Below, piece by piece: positions 36,401 through 49,000 of a DNA stretch of 64,000 nucleotides. A program made the translations under genes and the position numbers. The notes below the pieces were generated by a model that worked only from the letters and a program-made list of their open reading frames with translations, did not search any database and was not told the origin of the DNA. The DNA is from Neoarius graeffei. Lineage: Eukaryota; Chordata; Actinopteri; Siluriformes; Ariidae. The stretch spans positions 22,720,110-22,784,109 of the forward strand of contig NC_083590.1 in NCBI RefSeq assembly GCF_027579695.1, written 5' to 3'. How positions within the stretch are numbered: position 1 is the first letter of the stretch; each line of letters starts with the position of its first letter.

Positions 36401-39400
36401 CGGCCTTACGATTTCATAAAATCGGTGAAATTGTTCCTTCTGAAATTTGGCCATTGTGACATGTTTATTTCTGTAATATCACAAAATATCAGGCCATTCC
36501 GTGGCTGGGAAGTTATTTAATTAGAGGGGATTCCCGAGCAAATAATGTGCATGAAATTGCTCACTAAGTGCAGTCACGCAGACAGGGGAAGTCCGTGTGT
36601 GTATGTGTGCGCAGGTTTACCTTTGACCGTGCACTGACACGGTTACATAATTTTGTCACTAAACGAACAGCTGATCACACCGAGGTGCTCACTGACTGCC
36701 AATATTTATTAGTTTGGTTTTGCGTTTCCTTTCCTTCGCAACATAACGTCTTTTCTTCTAGCTTTCCGTTACTGTAGTCGGTCTTCCGTGTTTCTTTTGC
36801 ACACTCACGTTCTCTTTTTCTGTTCGGTTTCAAATTTCTATCCCCCAGTGCTTTGCGCAAAATGGGAAAAGCCCACTGTATGATATGAGAGTTTTTTAAA
36901 ACGGGTTCTGTCGAAGCAGACAGGAATGGTGGGGAATTTGGAGGCATGTGCCCCTAAATTCATTAATTGCTACTAAAAACAAAATGGGTAATAAAATTGG
37001 AGGTATATGATTCGGGTTCAGTAGCTTTCGGTCCACTAAACAAAAATAGCTGGGTGTCGAGAGATTCTTTTTGACCTACACTTAAAATCTGATGGGTAAG
37101 TCTACCTTTAAACTTCCTAAACTCTCACCCCAGTCTGCTCTCAGATTAATTCCCACTAATTAAAACGGTAACTACAGGTTTGGTTGGTTCCTCTGTGTGC
37201 CTTGTTTTTCAGTTAGAAAATGTCATCTGTTCTAGTACATAAGAATTTCTGTAGAAGACAGCATCAGCTCTAATGCCGCTTTTCCACTACCAACGCGGCT
37301 GAGTTGGGCTGAGCCGTGCCGTGCTGAGTTGGGCTGAGTCGAGCTGAGCGGGGCTGTTGGAGTTGCATTTCGACTACAACCGCGCTGAACCGTGCTGGCT
37401 GGAAGTGGGTGGACACATTGGGTGGAGTTAGCGAAAGTGGGTGGACGTCACGTGATGTCGTTAGGCGGCGCAAACAGTGACATCAGTGACCTTTTAAGCG
37501 GTAGTCTCACGACCCAGATAGTAAACAATAAACATGGTAGACATGGAGTCGTTAGTGTTGCTGGTCTTGGTGCTGTGGCTTGTTGTCACCGACAACGCCA
37601 ACAGATACTGGCAAGAGCGTATAGATGAGGCGAGGCGCATAAGGCTTCAGAAATTCTCGTAATTCGTAATTCTTCTTCTTCCGGGTTTACGGTGTTTACA
37701 GATCCCAGCGTGCTCGCGGGGCGTGTGTGGGCATGTGAGGACACTCCTCCTCACCAATCAGTGCACAGGGGAGTGTCTCCTCACGCCCCTAGCCCCACTC
37801 GGCTCGGTTTGGCTCGCTTCAGCCCCACTCCAAAACCGTGCGAGTTTTGGGAGCTGAGCAGGGCTGAAGCGAGCTGAGTCGTGCTGCTCTGAGGTAGTCG
37901 AAACACGAGCCGTGTCGGGCTGAAGCGAGCTGAAAAACGGTAGTGGAAAAGGGCCATAAGCAAATTGTCTACTCAAGCCAATTGTGTGTGTGTGTGTGTG
38001 TGTAGGTCACTGGAGGAGTCGGTGTGTAAGCCAGTGTGTCTGATCTTCAGGAACCTGTGTCAGATGCAGGAGGACAACAGTGGCTTCTCAGTGCTGCTGG
38101 ACATGCTCGCTGAGCTCTACCAGAAACAGCCCAAAATCGGATATCACCTCCTCTACTACCTCAAAGCGAGGTGTGTTTTTGCTGTTCACACTTCATTAGC
38201 GCATTATTACCTCGCCCGCGACAGGAGTAAGCAGGGCGAGGTATTCTAATCAGTGAGGTTGGTTTGTTGTGTGTCTGTTAACAGTCTAGCGTCTAGACGG
38301 TTGCACCGATTGACTTCATATTTTCAGGGTAGGTGGGCAATGGTCTGTAGATTACCGGATTTAAATTTTGGGGGTAATCCGGTCAAGGTCACTGGAAAGG
38401 TCGACCTTTTGGTCAAAATAACATTTTCCATTATAACTCAAAAACGGTTGCTGATAGACAGACGTTTACTATTATGAGCATATAGGAACTCCCATATAGC
38501 CTTTCATTTGGCACTTTGACCTTGAGTGACCTTGAAAGTTCAAACTCAAGATCACAGATTTTCAGAGGGCTATAACTTGAAAATGGTTGGTGGTAGACAG
38601 ATATTTACCATTATCAACTTGTAGGAAGTGCCATATGTGCTTTCATTTGGCACTTTGACCTTGAATGGCTTTGAAATGTCAAACTCAAGGTCATAGGACT
38701 ATAACCTGACAGCTGATGATTGAGAACTATTACCATTATCAACATGTAGGTATAAAATAAGTGCTGCCAGGCGAGGTTTGTTTTGCCTGGCAACACTTGT
38801 TAAAGACTGGATATGTAAGTCAGCTTAAAGCAGGCATGACTAACACTATGTTCAGACTGCAACCTGAAACGACCCATATCCGATTTGTTGTGAAATCCGA
38901 TTTTTTTGTTAGGCCGTTCACATTACCAATTATATGAGACTTGTATGCGATCTCCAATATGAACGGAAAACGACCCAAAAGTGTCCCGCATGTGCAAATT
39001 GACACGTAATAAGCACATCTACGTAATACGTAAACAAAAAAAAAGCGCACTCTTCATGTTTAATGATTTCTTTTTTTTTGTTTGTTTAATTATCTGGTTA
39101 GTGTTAAAGTGTGAGGTCTCGTGTGTGTTTTTGTTTCTGAACTGAAATGAAAACGTGTAGCCTGGTAACGAGGGTTGACTCCTAAATGTCTCTCTAATTT
39201 CTATATAAGTGCACTACATGTTACTAGGAAGTAATGGATTTTTAAACTCTATATAGTGCACTCGAGCTTCAGTAGGCAGTCATTTGGGATACGGCCGCTG
39301 TATTACCAAACTCTTAATTCAGGCTTAATAATTTGCACATATTTATTTCGTCATATTAATAAACTTTTTCTACATTTTTATAAATATTTATTTAGATTGT

Positions 39401-42400
39401 TTATAGCCAGCTGAATTCTGCAACTTCTCTCAGCGCTGGCTCAAGGTGCAGAAACACCAGTGCAGTTTGCTATGGAGATGAGGCGAGACCTGGCGATGTG
39501 GTTTTTGTGGCGGCGGCTAATGAGACCGAAGGTGTCAAATTACTGGAAATTTCCAGAACAATCTTATCTTGTAATACAGGATGGTTTAAGTTATAAATCA
39601 GTTATAGAAACTGTTTTATTTAATCAGGCTAACAGATCAACATCCAGGTCCCTACCAAATCCACCATTAGCTTGATCAATTCTATAAAAGTCTATTTAAA
39701 TTCTGAAAACTGTACAAATGTTGTTGTTTTCCACCAAAGAGGCGGGATTAGCCAACGCAGAATAGTGACGTTTGTCTCTTGTTGATGACGTGTAGGTCTC
39801 ATGAATGCGACCTGTCCGGTCAGACTGCAGTCGCATGTGAAAATATCGGATATGCATCGGAATTAGGACCACATATCCAAGCGGCCTGGGTCGCATGTGA
39901 AAAAATTGGATCTGTGTCGTTCAGATTGTCAATAACAAATCGGATACAGGTCGCATATGGGCAAAAAAATCGGATATGGGTCGTTTCAGGGTGCAGTCTG
40001 AACGTAGTCTAACAGTCACCACAATAAATAATCCTCTGTTTTGGTCTGTGGTGTGATTCGAGTTTTTGCTGTGGTTTGATCAACTGGCATGAGAAGGAGG
40101 AAATATGAGAAACTGGTGTTAACACTGCTTCTGCTTTTGGAAAGAGAAGGGATGAGCACGGAGGAAATGTTTACACCTCCTTCGTTTTTTCAGTTATTCA
40201 TTGCTTGACTGCAGGAAATGACCCGGGTTGGTTGTGTTTTTTTTTTTTAATTTCGATTTTAGTTAGAACGGACCAAAACAGTCATTTTTACAGACTGTGT
40301 GCCCCCGTGTCAGTAAGGATTCTGGCGCCTTGAAACCTTCTGTAAAACAATCTGTAGAAGTAATTTCAGGTTCTACTAATCCTGTGTGAAGAGATGTGTG
40401 TAAATATTCATCTTACCCTGAGGAGGAGGAGTTATTTGGGGTTTTTCTGAAGTGTTGAGCAGGCAGTTAACTCCAGCGTGCATGGCACAGACTCCTCAGG
40501 TCGGTCAGGTGTTGTGCAATGTGCAGCACTCAAATCTAAAGGACTCCTTGGAAGTAGACACTTCTGGAAGAGCCTGTAGCCCATAGATTTACATAGAAGA
40601 CTAGATGCCTCGTCCCCGTTGCCCGTCAACGAAGTCGAACGTCCGCACATGGCAGCCATCTTACCTCAGACAGCTGGCTTACCCATTACATTGTGTTGGT
40701 AGCGATATGTACTTTTCAGATGACCGTAACTTCCTCAAATTTCAGTCGATATTCAAACGGTTTGGTTTGTTATATAAAAAAAAATGGAAGTATGTATTTA
40801 TGATATTAATGATGAATAATCATTTTATGTTTTAAAAAAATACGCATAGCTTGGCGAAAATATTTCAGTATACTACAGACTGTAAGATAGGGATGTTAAC
40901 CGATGACCGTTTGACCGGTGGTTGACCGAATCAACGTTAACCGGTTAATTTTTTTTTTTTTTGGTTGTCGGTGAAAAAAAAAATCAATCGTTTTGAAGCT
41001 GCCGATTTTGGAGCGGAGAACCTGGAATTCTGTGTTTTGTAAACGCTTGGGGCGTGCCATGCGGTGTAAGGACGACAGCTGACAAATCAGAAACACCCAT
41101 TCAGTCATGTCCCGCCCTCCCGCCCCAGTTAAAGACAGCTGACAAATCATAAACACCCATTCAGTTATGTCCCGCCCCAGTTAAAGACAGCTGACAAATC
41201 ATAAACACCCATTCATTCATGTCCCGCCCCAGTTAAAGACAGCTGACAAATCGGAAACACCCATTCATTCATGTCCCGCCCCAGTTAAAGACAGCTGACA
41301 AATCGGAAACACCCATTCATTCATGTCCCGCCCCCGTTAAAGACAGCTGACAAATCAGAAACACCCATTCAGTCATGTCCCGCCCCAGTTGAACACAGCT
41401 GCCACCAGTGTTGCCAGATTGGGCGGTTTTAAGTGGATTTTGGCGGGTTTTGAACATATTTTGGGCTGGAAAACGTCAGCAATATCTGGCAACATTGGCT
41501 GCCACTCGGCGAAAGAAAAAAGTGTAGAGACAGGGTTTTTAGCTTACAAATTACTATTCTGTTTTTTTTTTAATTATTATTATTATTATTAGAAGGCACA
41601 TGGAGTTTAGTCCTGCCTTGGCCAGTGCATTCTGAAAGTATGTTTCGGTCTGTAGCCAGCAATGCATGTTATTGCAGATCAGATCTCTCCACACAAACTA
41701 AAGGCGCAGATGCCGACTTTTTCACGGCTTTTTCATGGACTGTAACGGCATTTGCTTATGTAGTAATTTTAATACAGAATTTACTCTGATGAAATTATTC
41801 AGACACTCCAACGCCGTGAAAAAGGCGCGCCGTTTGCATCCCTGTTTAAACTCCTAGGTTAACCGACTTTAACCGGCTAATGAGGCTCGGTGGTCGGTCA
41901 AGATTTTTTTTAGTTTTCGCCATCCCTACTGTAAGACAGGATGCATGCTGAAATTCCTATGCTGTGAGAAGCCTAACACTGCATACTTATGGATAACTGC
42001 GGCCTTAGGACAAATAACCATACAATTTATTTCCAATTTTTAGTGAAAATATTTTTACATGTGATAGGGCTGTAGGGGAAGCTAAAGTTAAATAAACAGC
42101 TTACTCACTTCTGAAACTTCAGAAATACTTCATCCACCTCAAAAACCTAATGCACTCACAGCATAGCATAATAACAAATGTAAACTCACATCATAGCATA
42201 ATAACAAATGCACTGCCCGAGTAAGTAATAGTATAAAACAGTGACAGCGACCCACAGTAGTTTGTGACAAAAAAAAAGCATTTAATTAATCACATATGGT
42301 TATACTTCCAAGGATAAAAAGATATCTTTACATTTACAAAAAGAACATTCAAAGCTGATTATCATGTCAAAGTCAATATATGTTAGCACAGAAGATTGAA

Positions 42401-43025
42401 ATTTCATTTGACTAGGCTCCAATGTGCAGTTAAAATAAAACTAAACATACTGATATAAACATCTACAATTAAAACACACACATCATCTTGTCATCAAAGT
42501 CAGTACTTTGATTTCCTGTAAATCATAATGTGAGTTCTGTGCTGTGCTTGCATAAGTCTTCATACCCCTTGTCTGTGGTAAGATGGCCGCCCTGTGCGGA
42601 CGTTCTGGAATACGCGGTGAGGAATCTAGTCTTCTATGTAAATCTATGCTGTAGCCTGCAGGCATAACTTATAGCGTAGCCTGTAACATACATACATGTA
42701 ATCATGTAGCCTGCTCTGAGCAGCGAAGGCTACATATTGTGCACGTTTTTTGGGTGTGACTGCAGTGCATAAAACAAGTAGCCACGCCCATTTCTGTCAT
42801 CTATACTGAGATTTCTCATCCTCTCCAAATTGCCCCTAAATATTAGACATCCTGTGGTGGTAATTACATTATCACACCTCACTATGGAACACTAATCCCA
42901 TTCGAATAGAGCTTATAATGGAAAGCCCTGACATGACAACACAACCTTGAAAAACATAATTTCTCTTGGTCTCTCACCCTGGTGTGATCAGAGCTTTATG
43001 GTGAGATCTGAAGAAGTCCTTATGC

Positions 43026-43063
<38 letters not shown>

Positions 43064-46000
43064 GTGTGTGTTCCTCTTTTCTGTTTGTGTCTTGGCAGTA
43101 AAGCGGCAGCGGGAAAGATGAGTCTGTATGAGTCGTTTGCTCAGGCCACAGCACTGGGGGACCTACACACGTGCCTCATGATGGACATGAAGGCCTGCCA
43201 GGAGGATGATGTGAGATTGCTCTGTTACCTCACACCCTCCATCTACACAGAGGTACATACATACACATACATACATATAGATAGATAGACTCGTTCTGTC
43301 ATCTTATTAATAGCTCTACTCTAGTGCTGTCAAATTGCTTTTTTTTTTTTTTTTTAAGTTAATTACACAAGCCGTAGTAGCCTAATTCATTTTAAATAGT
43401 GTTTAGTTTAAATTTCTAGTCCTACATTAGTGATGCACTCACGGCCACTTTATTACGTACACCCATCCACCTGCTGTTGTCTAATCAGCCAATCCCTTGA
43501 CACAGTCATGCAGATACAAATCAAGAGCTTCAGTTAATGTTCACAATGTTCAAACATCAAAACGGGAAAAATTGTGATCTCAAACTGGGAATTTCTTTCA
43601 CTGTGGCATGGGTGTTGGTTAGGGTGCATCAGTTGCCCCCTAAAAATGAAAAGTTCCTCTGATCATGAGGCATTTTTGTTTTTATGTTCCTTTTGGTAAG
43701 AAAACACACTGGGTGAAATCTCATCTCATTATCTCTAGCCGCTTTATCCTTCTACAGGGTCGCAGGCAAGCTGGAGCCTATCCCAGCTGACTACGGGTGA
43801 AAGGCGGGGTACACCCTGGACAAGTCGCCAGGTCATCACAGGGTTGACACATAGACACAGACAACCACTCACATTCACACCTACGGTCAATTTAGAGTCA
43901 CCAGTTAACCTAACCTGCATGTCTTTGGACTGTGGGGGAAACCGGAGCACCCGGAGGAAACCCACGCGGACACGGGGAGAACATGCAAACTCCACACAGA
44001 AAGGCCCTCGCCGGCCCCGGGGCTCGAACCCAGGACCTTCTTGCTGTGAGGCGACAGCGCTAACCACTACACCACCGTGCCGCCCACTGGGTGAAATATT
44101 TTGACAAAATTCAAAAGTTTAATGGTGGCACCAGGAGCTCAAAGTTATGGAAAAAGCTGCTATTTTATGACTTTTATGACAAAATTTCGATCACTTTTCA
44201 TGAAACATTATGGCACCTTATAGAGTATACCAAATATCTTAGATACACGTTTTTAGTACATATTCTAAATATATTATCAAGCACAGTTTGAGTTTTAGCT
44301 GTTCATTGAATCATTGTTCAACTACTTTTAAACAATACAAATGTATTATGAATCACATTAATGCTTCTCAATCCCTTGCAAAGGTTCTTAACATGATCTC
44401 TGGCTCACAAGAAATCAATAAATGGAGTCCAACATTGTGATTCAAACCTTACGCAAAAACATAAAATAAGCGTTTTTTGGCAAAAAAATGAACCTCGTGG
44501 TGCCACCATTAGACTTTTGAATATGGTCAAAAAATTTTACAGGATGTCTTTATTGGTGAAAAGGAACACCCAAACAAAAATGCATCAGATTTTATGAAAG
44601 TGAGGGCAACTGATGCACCCTAGTGTTGGTTTGAGCCAGATGGACTGGTTTGAGTATTTCAGAAACTGCTGACTTCCTGGGGTTTTCATACACAACAGTC
44701 TCTAGAGTTTACACAGAGAGAATGGTGCGAAAAACATCGAGTGAGTGAGCGACAGTTCTGTAGGTGAAGACAAACGCCTGGTTGATAAGAGAGCTCAGAG
44801 GAAAATGGCCTGATTGGTTCGAGCTGCCTTTTTTTTTTTTTTTGCCAGGAACAATATAGTCACTCGTACAGTATAATCACTCTTTATAACTGTGGTGAGC
44901 AGAAAAGCATCTCAGCATGCAACAGCAGAAGAACATGTTGGGTTCCAATCCTGCAGCCAAGAACAGGAATCTTAGAATCAAGAACACTTTCCTATTAAAG
45001 TGCATGGATTAAAGTTTTCCGTCGCTATGACGGATTTCCGTCAACTGGGAGCACTAAAGGTCAATCATGAGATTGATGCAGATCCGAGGGAAAAAGGGGG
45101 GGGTAGGCCCATAGGTCTGACACCGATGTGATTTAGAACTTCACCAAGCTGCTGTGATTGCCTGTTGTTGAACCCTTTCTTGTGCCATGTTTGAGTATAT
45201 GTAAAGGAATAAGTTGTTGCGCTAGATAGGCCTAAATAAATAAATACAGCCTCCGCTACTGTCTAGTCCCGGGGAGGCTTGGCATAGGCAGCGAGCCGCG
45301 GTGCTCAGCTTGAGTTTCGTTTCTGTCGGTGGCTCCAGCCCGACTTTGCACACTCGTAACTCGGCCAGGGGAGGTCCCAGCCTCTCCAAACTTGGCAGCC
45401 AGCGACCTCTGCCCTCTCCCCAACAAACCAGCGCTGCTAGGGCGGGCCAGCCCTGCGCCTCGGGACGCGATTCACCCCGAGGCGAGCCGCGGCGCTCCGC
45501 ATCAGTTTCCTTTTAACGGCGGCTCCACTGATGAAACAATCTGGCTGTCCTATTACTAGGCAACTACTTGCCTACTACTAATACTAGGCCTATTGTAGTA
45601 ATAATAATAATAATAATATTTGCCTATTTAAAGGTGATCGGGTAAAAAATCTAAAACAGCCCTGTTGAAGCCGCAGCAAGATCTGTGCTATTAAACCTTT
45701 TGTAGGTTAAACAGGCTTCGGCAGACAATGTTCTGGAAAGGCTGTGTTTTTCTTTGGTTTGATTAGCCTACGATTTAATCTTTAAACATTATGGTTTCAG
45801 CAGTTCGCTTAAACATTGGAGGCTGCAGAGTCGGGTTGCAAGATTTCCCGACACTTGTTTAAGATGCCAAACTTCATAGTAAGGAGAAAATAATTCCACA
45901 GTATTTAGTGCCTCATCAGTCTCAAAAATTAATAGTGAAGGACCAACGCGAATTAAGTCCCAAAAAACATCTCGTAGGCCTATATTTTACATTTTCAAAA

Positions 46001-49000
46001 AAGTCCGGAATTGGAAGTCGGTCAGTGGAGTGTAATGAAGTCTCATTCACTAAGCACAAAAGGTCGGAAAACAGTGGAGAAAACAGTGATTGCTTAAATA
46101 GGCTACTAATGGTTTACATTAGTAATTTAATGTATGTGACAAATAAATTCATTGATTAAATAGATAAAGAAGCGAATACTCCGAAGCTCAAAATTCAGGA
46201 AAGTGGCTCCGGTGTCGCAAGTGCACAAGAACAGTTATTTGAAAGTTAACCTAATGGATTTGTGCGTGCACGTGCGATTTCATGAAGAACCGGGACAATT
46301 GGCATTTGGTGAAAGATTCACACCTATGACTCATTATATTCGCGCGCGCCCTCTCGCCCACTGCTGCTTCGTTTTCCCGATTTACATGAGTGTCTGAAGA
46401 TGGAGTTTTCAGAAATCTCCACTCTGCCCAGAGTTTGCAAAAGTAGCTGTTTTCAGTGACTGAAACCTCCGTATAGGTGTGAATGAGAGGTGCAACCGAA
46501 TAAATAAATATGCGTCTTTTTTATCCGGCTACACTGTAAAAAAAAAAAAATCCGTTGTTTTTACGGAAAAACACTGGCAGCTGTGGTTGCCAGAATAATC
46601 CTGTTAAAAATACAGTGAAATGTAAACAACATTACAGAATAACTTGTACATTTCACTGGGATTCCATGTACAATTAATGATAACTAAATGTAAATTTTAC
46701 AGGTATTCAATGTACAATAATCAATAGATAACTGTTAATTTTACGGATATTCATTGTACAATAAAAAAGCATCTAGGAATGAATTGCGAGTGTTCTCGAT
46801 TATTGGTTTTTGTGGCTCCAAAATGATGGTTACAAGCAATGAGCTACTAGACAGATATTTTATTTGATTTAGAGTTTTACGAAATGTGCCGGAGAGCCTC
46901 TACTGACATTTTTTTATTTTTTTTAACAGGGCAATGATGTAATTTTAACGATCACATTCTGTTTTAGTATTACAGTTTGTCTGTGTTTAAACTACAACAA
47001 TTTGTAAATTCTACAAAAAAATGATTAATTCAACATATTCTTACTGTTAAATTAACAGTGGTATTTGGTGAGGAGTTTTACAGTATATTGATGTAAATTA
47101 CACACTGCTTCATTGTTTTTGTATTTACAGTTTTTTTTTATATCATGATTTTACATAAATTCACTGTTAATTCTACGGACATTTTTTACAGTGTACATGT
47201 AGGCTATCACTGCGCAAAGCCTCTAATGTTGAAATGGTAGTAATATTTGTTAAAATAATAGTAGGCTAATTTCCACATTAATTGGTAAAATGGCCCAAGG
47301 GATGTGATGGGGGGATGGCCGTTTTATAAGGGGGATGATTTGAGATTTTCATTTCAGAAGGGGGATGCCATCCCCCCTCAACTCGAGTACTGCGTATAAG
47401 GCCATATTTCACCGGACATAGGCCCTTCGATTTCCATCACTAGAGCGCATCAAATTACTTTCGGTTTTGCCAGCATGGATGCGCTTCTTTTAAATGAAGG
47501 CACAGATGTGTCAGACATCGACAAAACGGTAAAGAATAAGTGGAGATGGGCTTGGCGAAATGAAATGGGCGATAATGGCAAGCTCCTGCTGCTGTGCCAA
47601 GGAAAAAGAAACAAAAACAGGCATCAGGTGTTGCCAAACTAGATGCCTTTGGCTTCACTGTGAAGAAGCAGAAAAAGTGAACTTTCACTTTACTTTTCTT
47701 GTTTCCTAGCTTTATTTCAACAGATTTTCTTATTTTTCTTTCTGTTCCACCCTTTTGAAAGCATGGTTCAAGTTCGACTGCACTTGCACTTTTCTCTTAA
47801 CCACTGTTGTGCATTACTAAAGTATAGTTGAAATAAATTTGCACTTTGCGCTGAAAACTTGATGTTTCATCATTTATAGCCAGTAATGACAATGGTAAAG
47901 TCTTGCCTTAGCTTTAGTCATTGTTAAAATTATGTAAATGTACTATAAGTAGGGGCCAAGGGGATAATGGACAACACGGCGTTTTAAAATTTGACGCATC
48001 GTTGACGTGGTAGGGGCCAACGACATGGAGCTTTTTTTTTTTCAGTCAGATGATTTTTTTTTTTTGCTTTAATCCATGAAAGTGGCTGGTGAGTTTACCT
48101 CAGGCACTCTACTGATCCCTGAGGGAAATTTTGTTGCGGTGGAAATTATAAGGACACAATATACAGAGAACGCTGGTTACGAATGTAACCGTGGTTCTAT
48201 GACTAAGTGGAATACCGCCAGGGCGGTGCTGAAAGCACTAGTGGAAGGATCTTTGCATCCGTGCGTTTCGAGAATCGCATACAAGTTGTCATCTCATGAC
48301 GTATGACGTGCCTGCCTATATAAGGCAACCTCCCACGTCATTTGGCCTCTTCTTTTTTTTTTCCTCGCGTTGGAATCGCATCTCTTCTATTGGAATTGTG
48401 TGTGTGCTATCAGTTAACTGTGGGAATACCTGCGACAATCTACAGTGCAGCTCGTGACTGAAGAGGACTTCAGTGGGACTCGACTCCACGCGAGCTGTTT
48501 GGTCGCTAAGGTAACTTGGTTAACATTATTTTGAGGTTGTTTATGCATCGATAGTCATTGAAAACTTGGCAGCCAAGATTCAGGGACGGCTATTATATCG
48601 GTCTTGTCACAAACTGTTCGGTTGCCGGCAGGTTTGTCAGTGTTGAGTGAGTAGCGAATTGGTTGCCAATAACGTTAACGTGTACTTACAACTTTACGTG
48701 AGCATCGGTTTTCTGGTTGCTAGTAAAACGTTGTCTGTAGTGGTGAAGTTGCGCTTGCGAACTCGCTAGCCTTGGTTGCCAGGCTAGCAAGCAGCGCTAC
48801 ACCTTGCTTCTTTTCTTAAAATAAAAAAATTGTGGGTGAGTAGACACTGAGATGGATTCAGTGAGGTGTTCCACTTGCCCCAACCTAATGGAGGTGCTGG
48901 ATGCACATGATCGATGCGCGGAGTGCCTTGGCTCATGTTCTCAGCCACCTGACCAAGAGGAAGTAATGTCTGTGGCTGCCTCAGACACCTTTTTCAGTCA

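Larger units (their letters stand above)
40582..42648. mobile_element. hAT-like element with perfect 25-bp TIRs, host of a second hAT
   Basis: It starts catagatttacatagaaga and ends with the reverse complement; the first 25 bases match exactly, and similarity continues (aacgtccgcaca.gg..gccatcttac) to about 85 nt. Perfect 8-mers ctgtagcc flank it at 40574-40581 and 42649-42656. A 1.04-kb hAT (40888-41928) is nested in it. Confidence 0.9.
43440..44960 (+). pseudogene. Tc1-like transposase N-terminal remnant, split by a hAT
   Basis: With the nested hAT removed, the sequence around 43560-43619 and 44623-44800 (ggaatttctttcactgtggc atgggtgttggt ... ctggtttgagtatttcagaa actgctgacttcctgggg) resembles the helix-turn-helix region of a Tc1-like transposase (pattern like FERGMVVGA...[20 protein letters not shown]). 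Frames are broken. The left part has the 'ggccactttattacgtacac' start typical of this fish family. Confidence 0.65.

Noticed and set aside
45301..45559. GC-rich frames in intron 20 that could be a retrogene
   Set aside because: No conserved motif, no homologous family recognised, no poly-A or target duplication around it.
47455..47688. Possible short gene near 47475 (plus-strand frame starting atggatgcgcttctt)
   Set aside because: A small plus-strand peptide with a lysine-rich end is visible but is short, AT-rich and without any recognised family; I could not support it as a gene.
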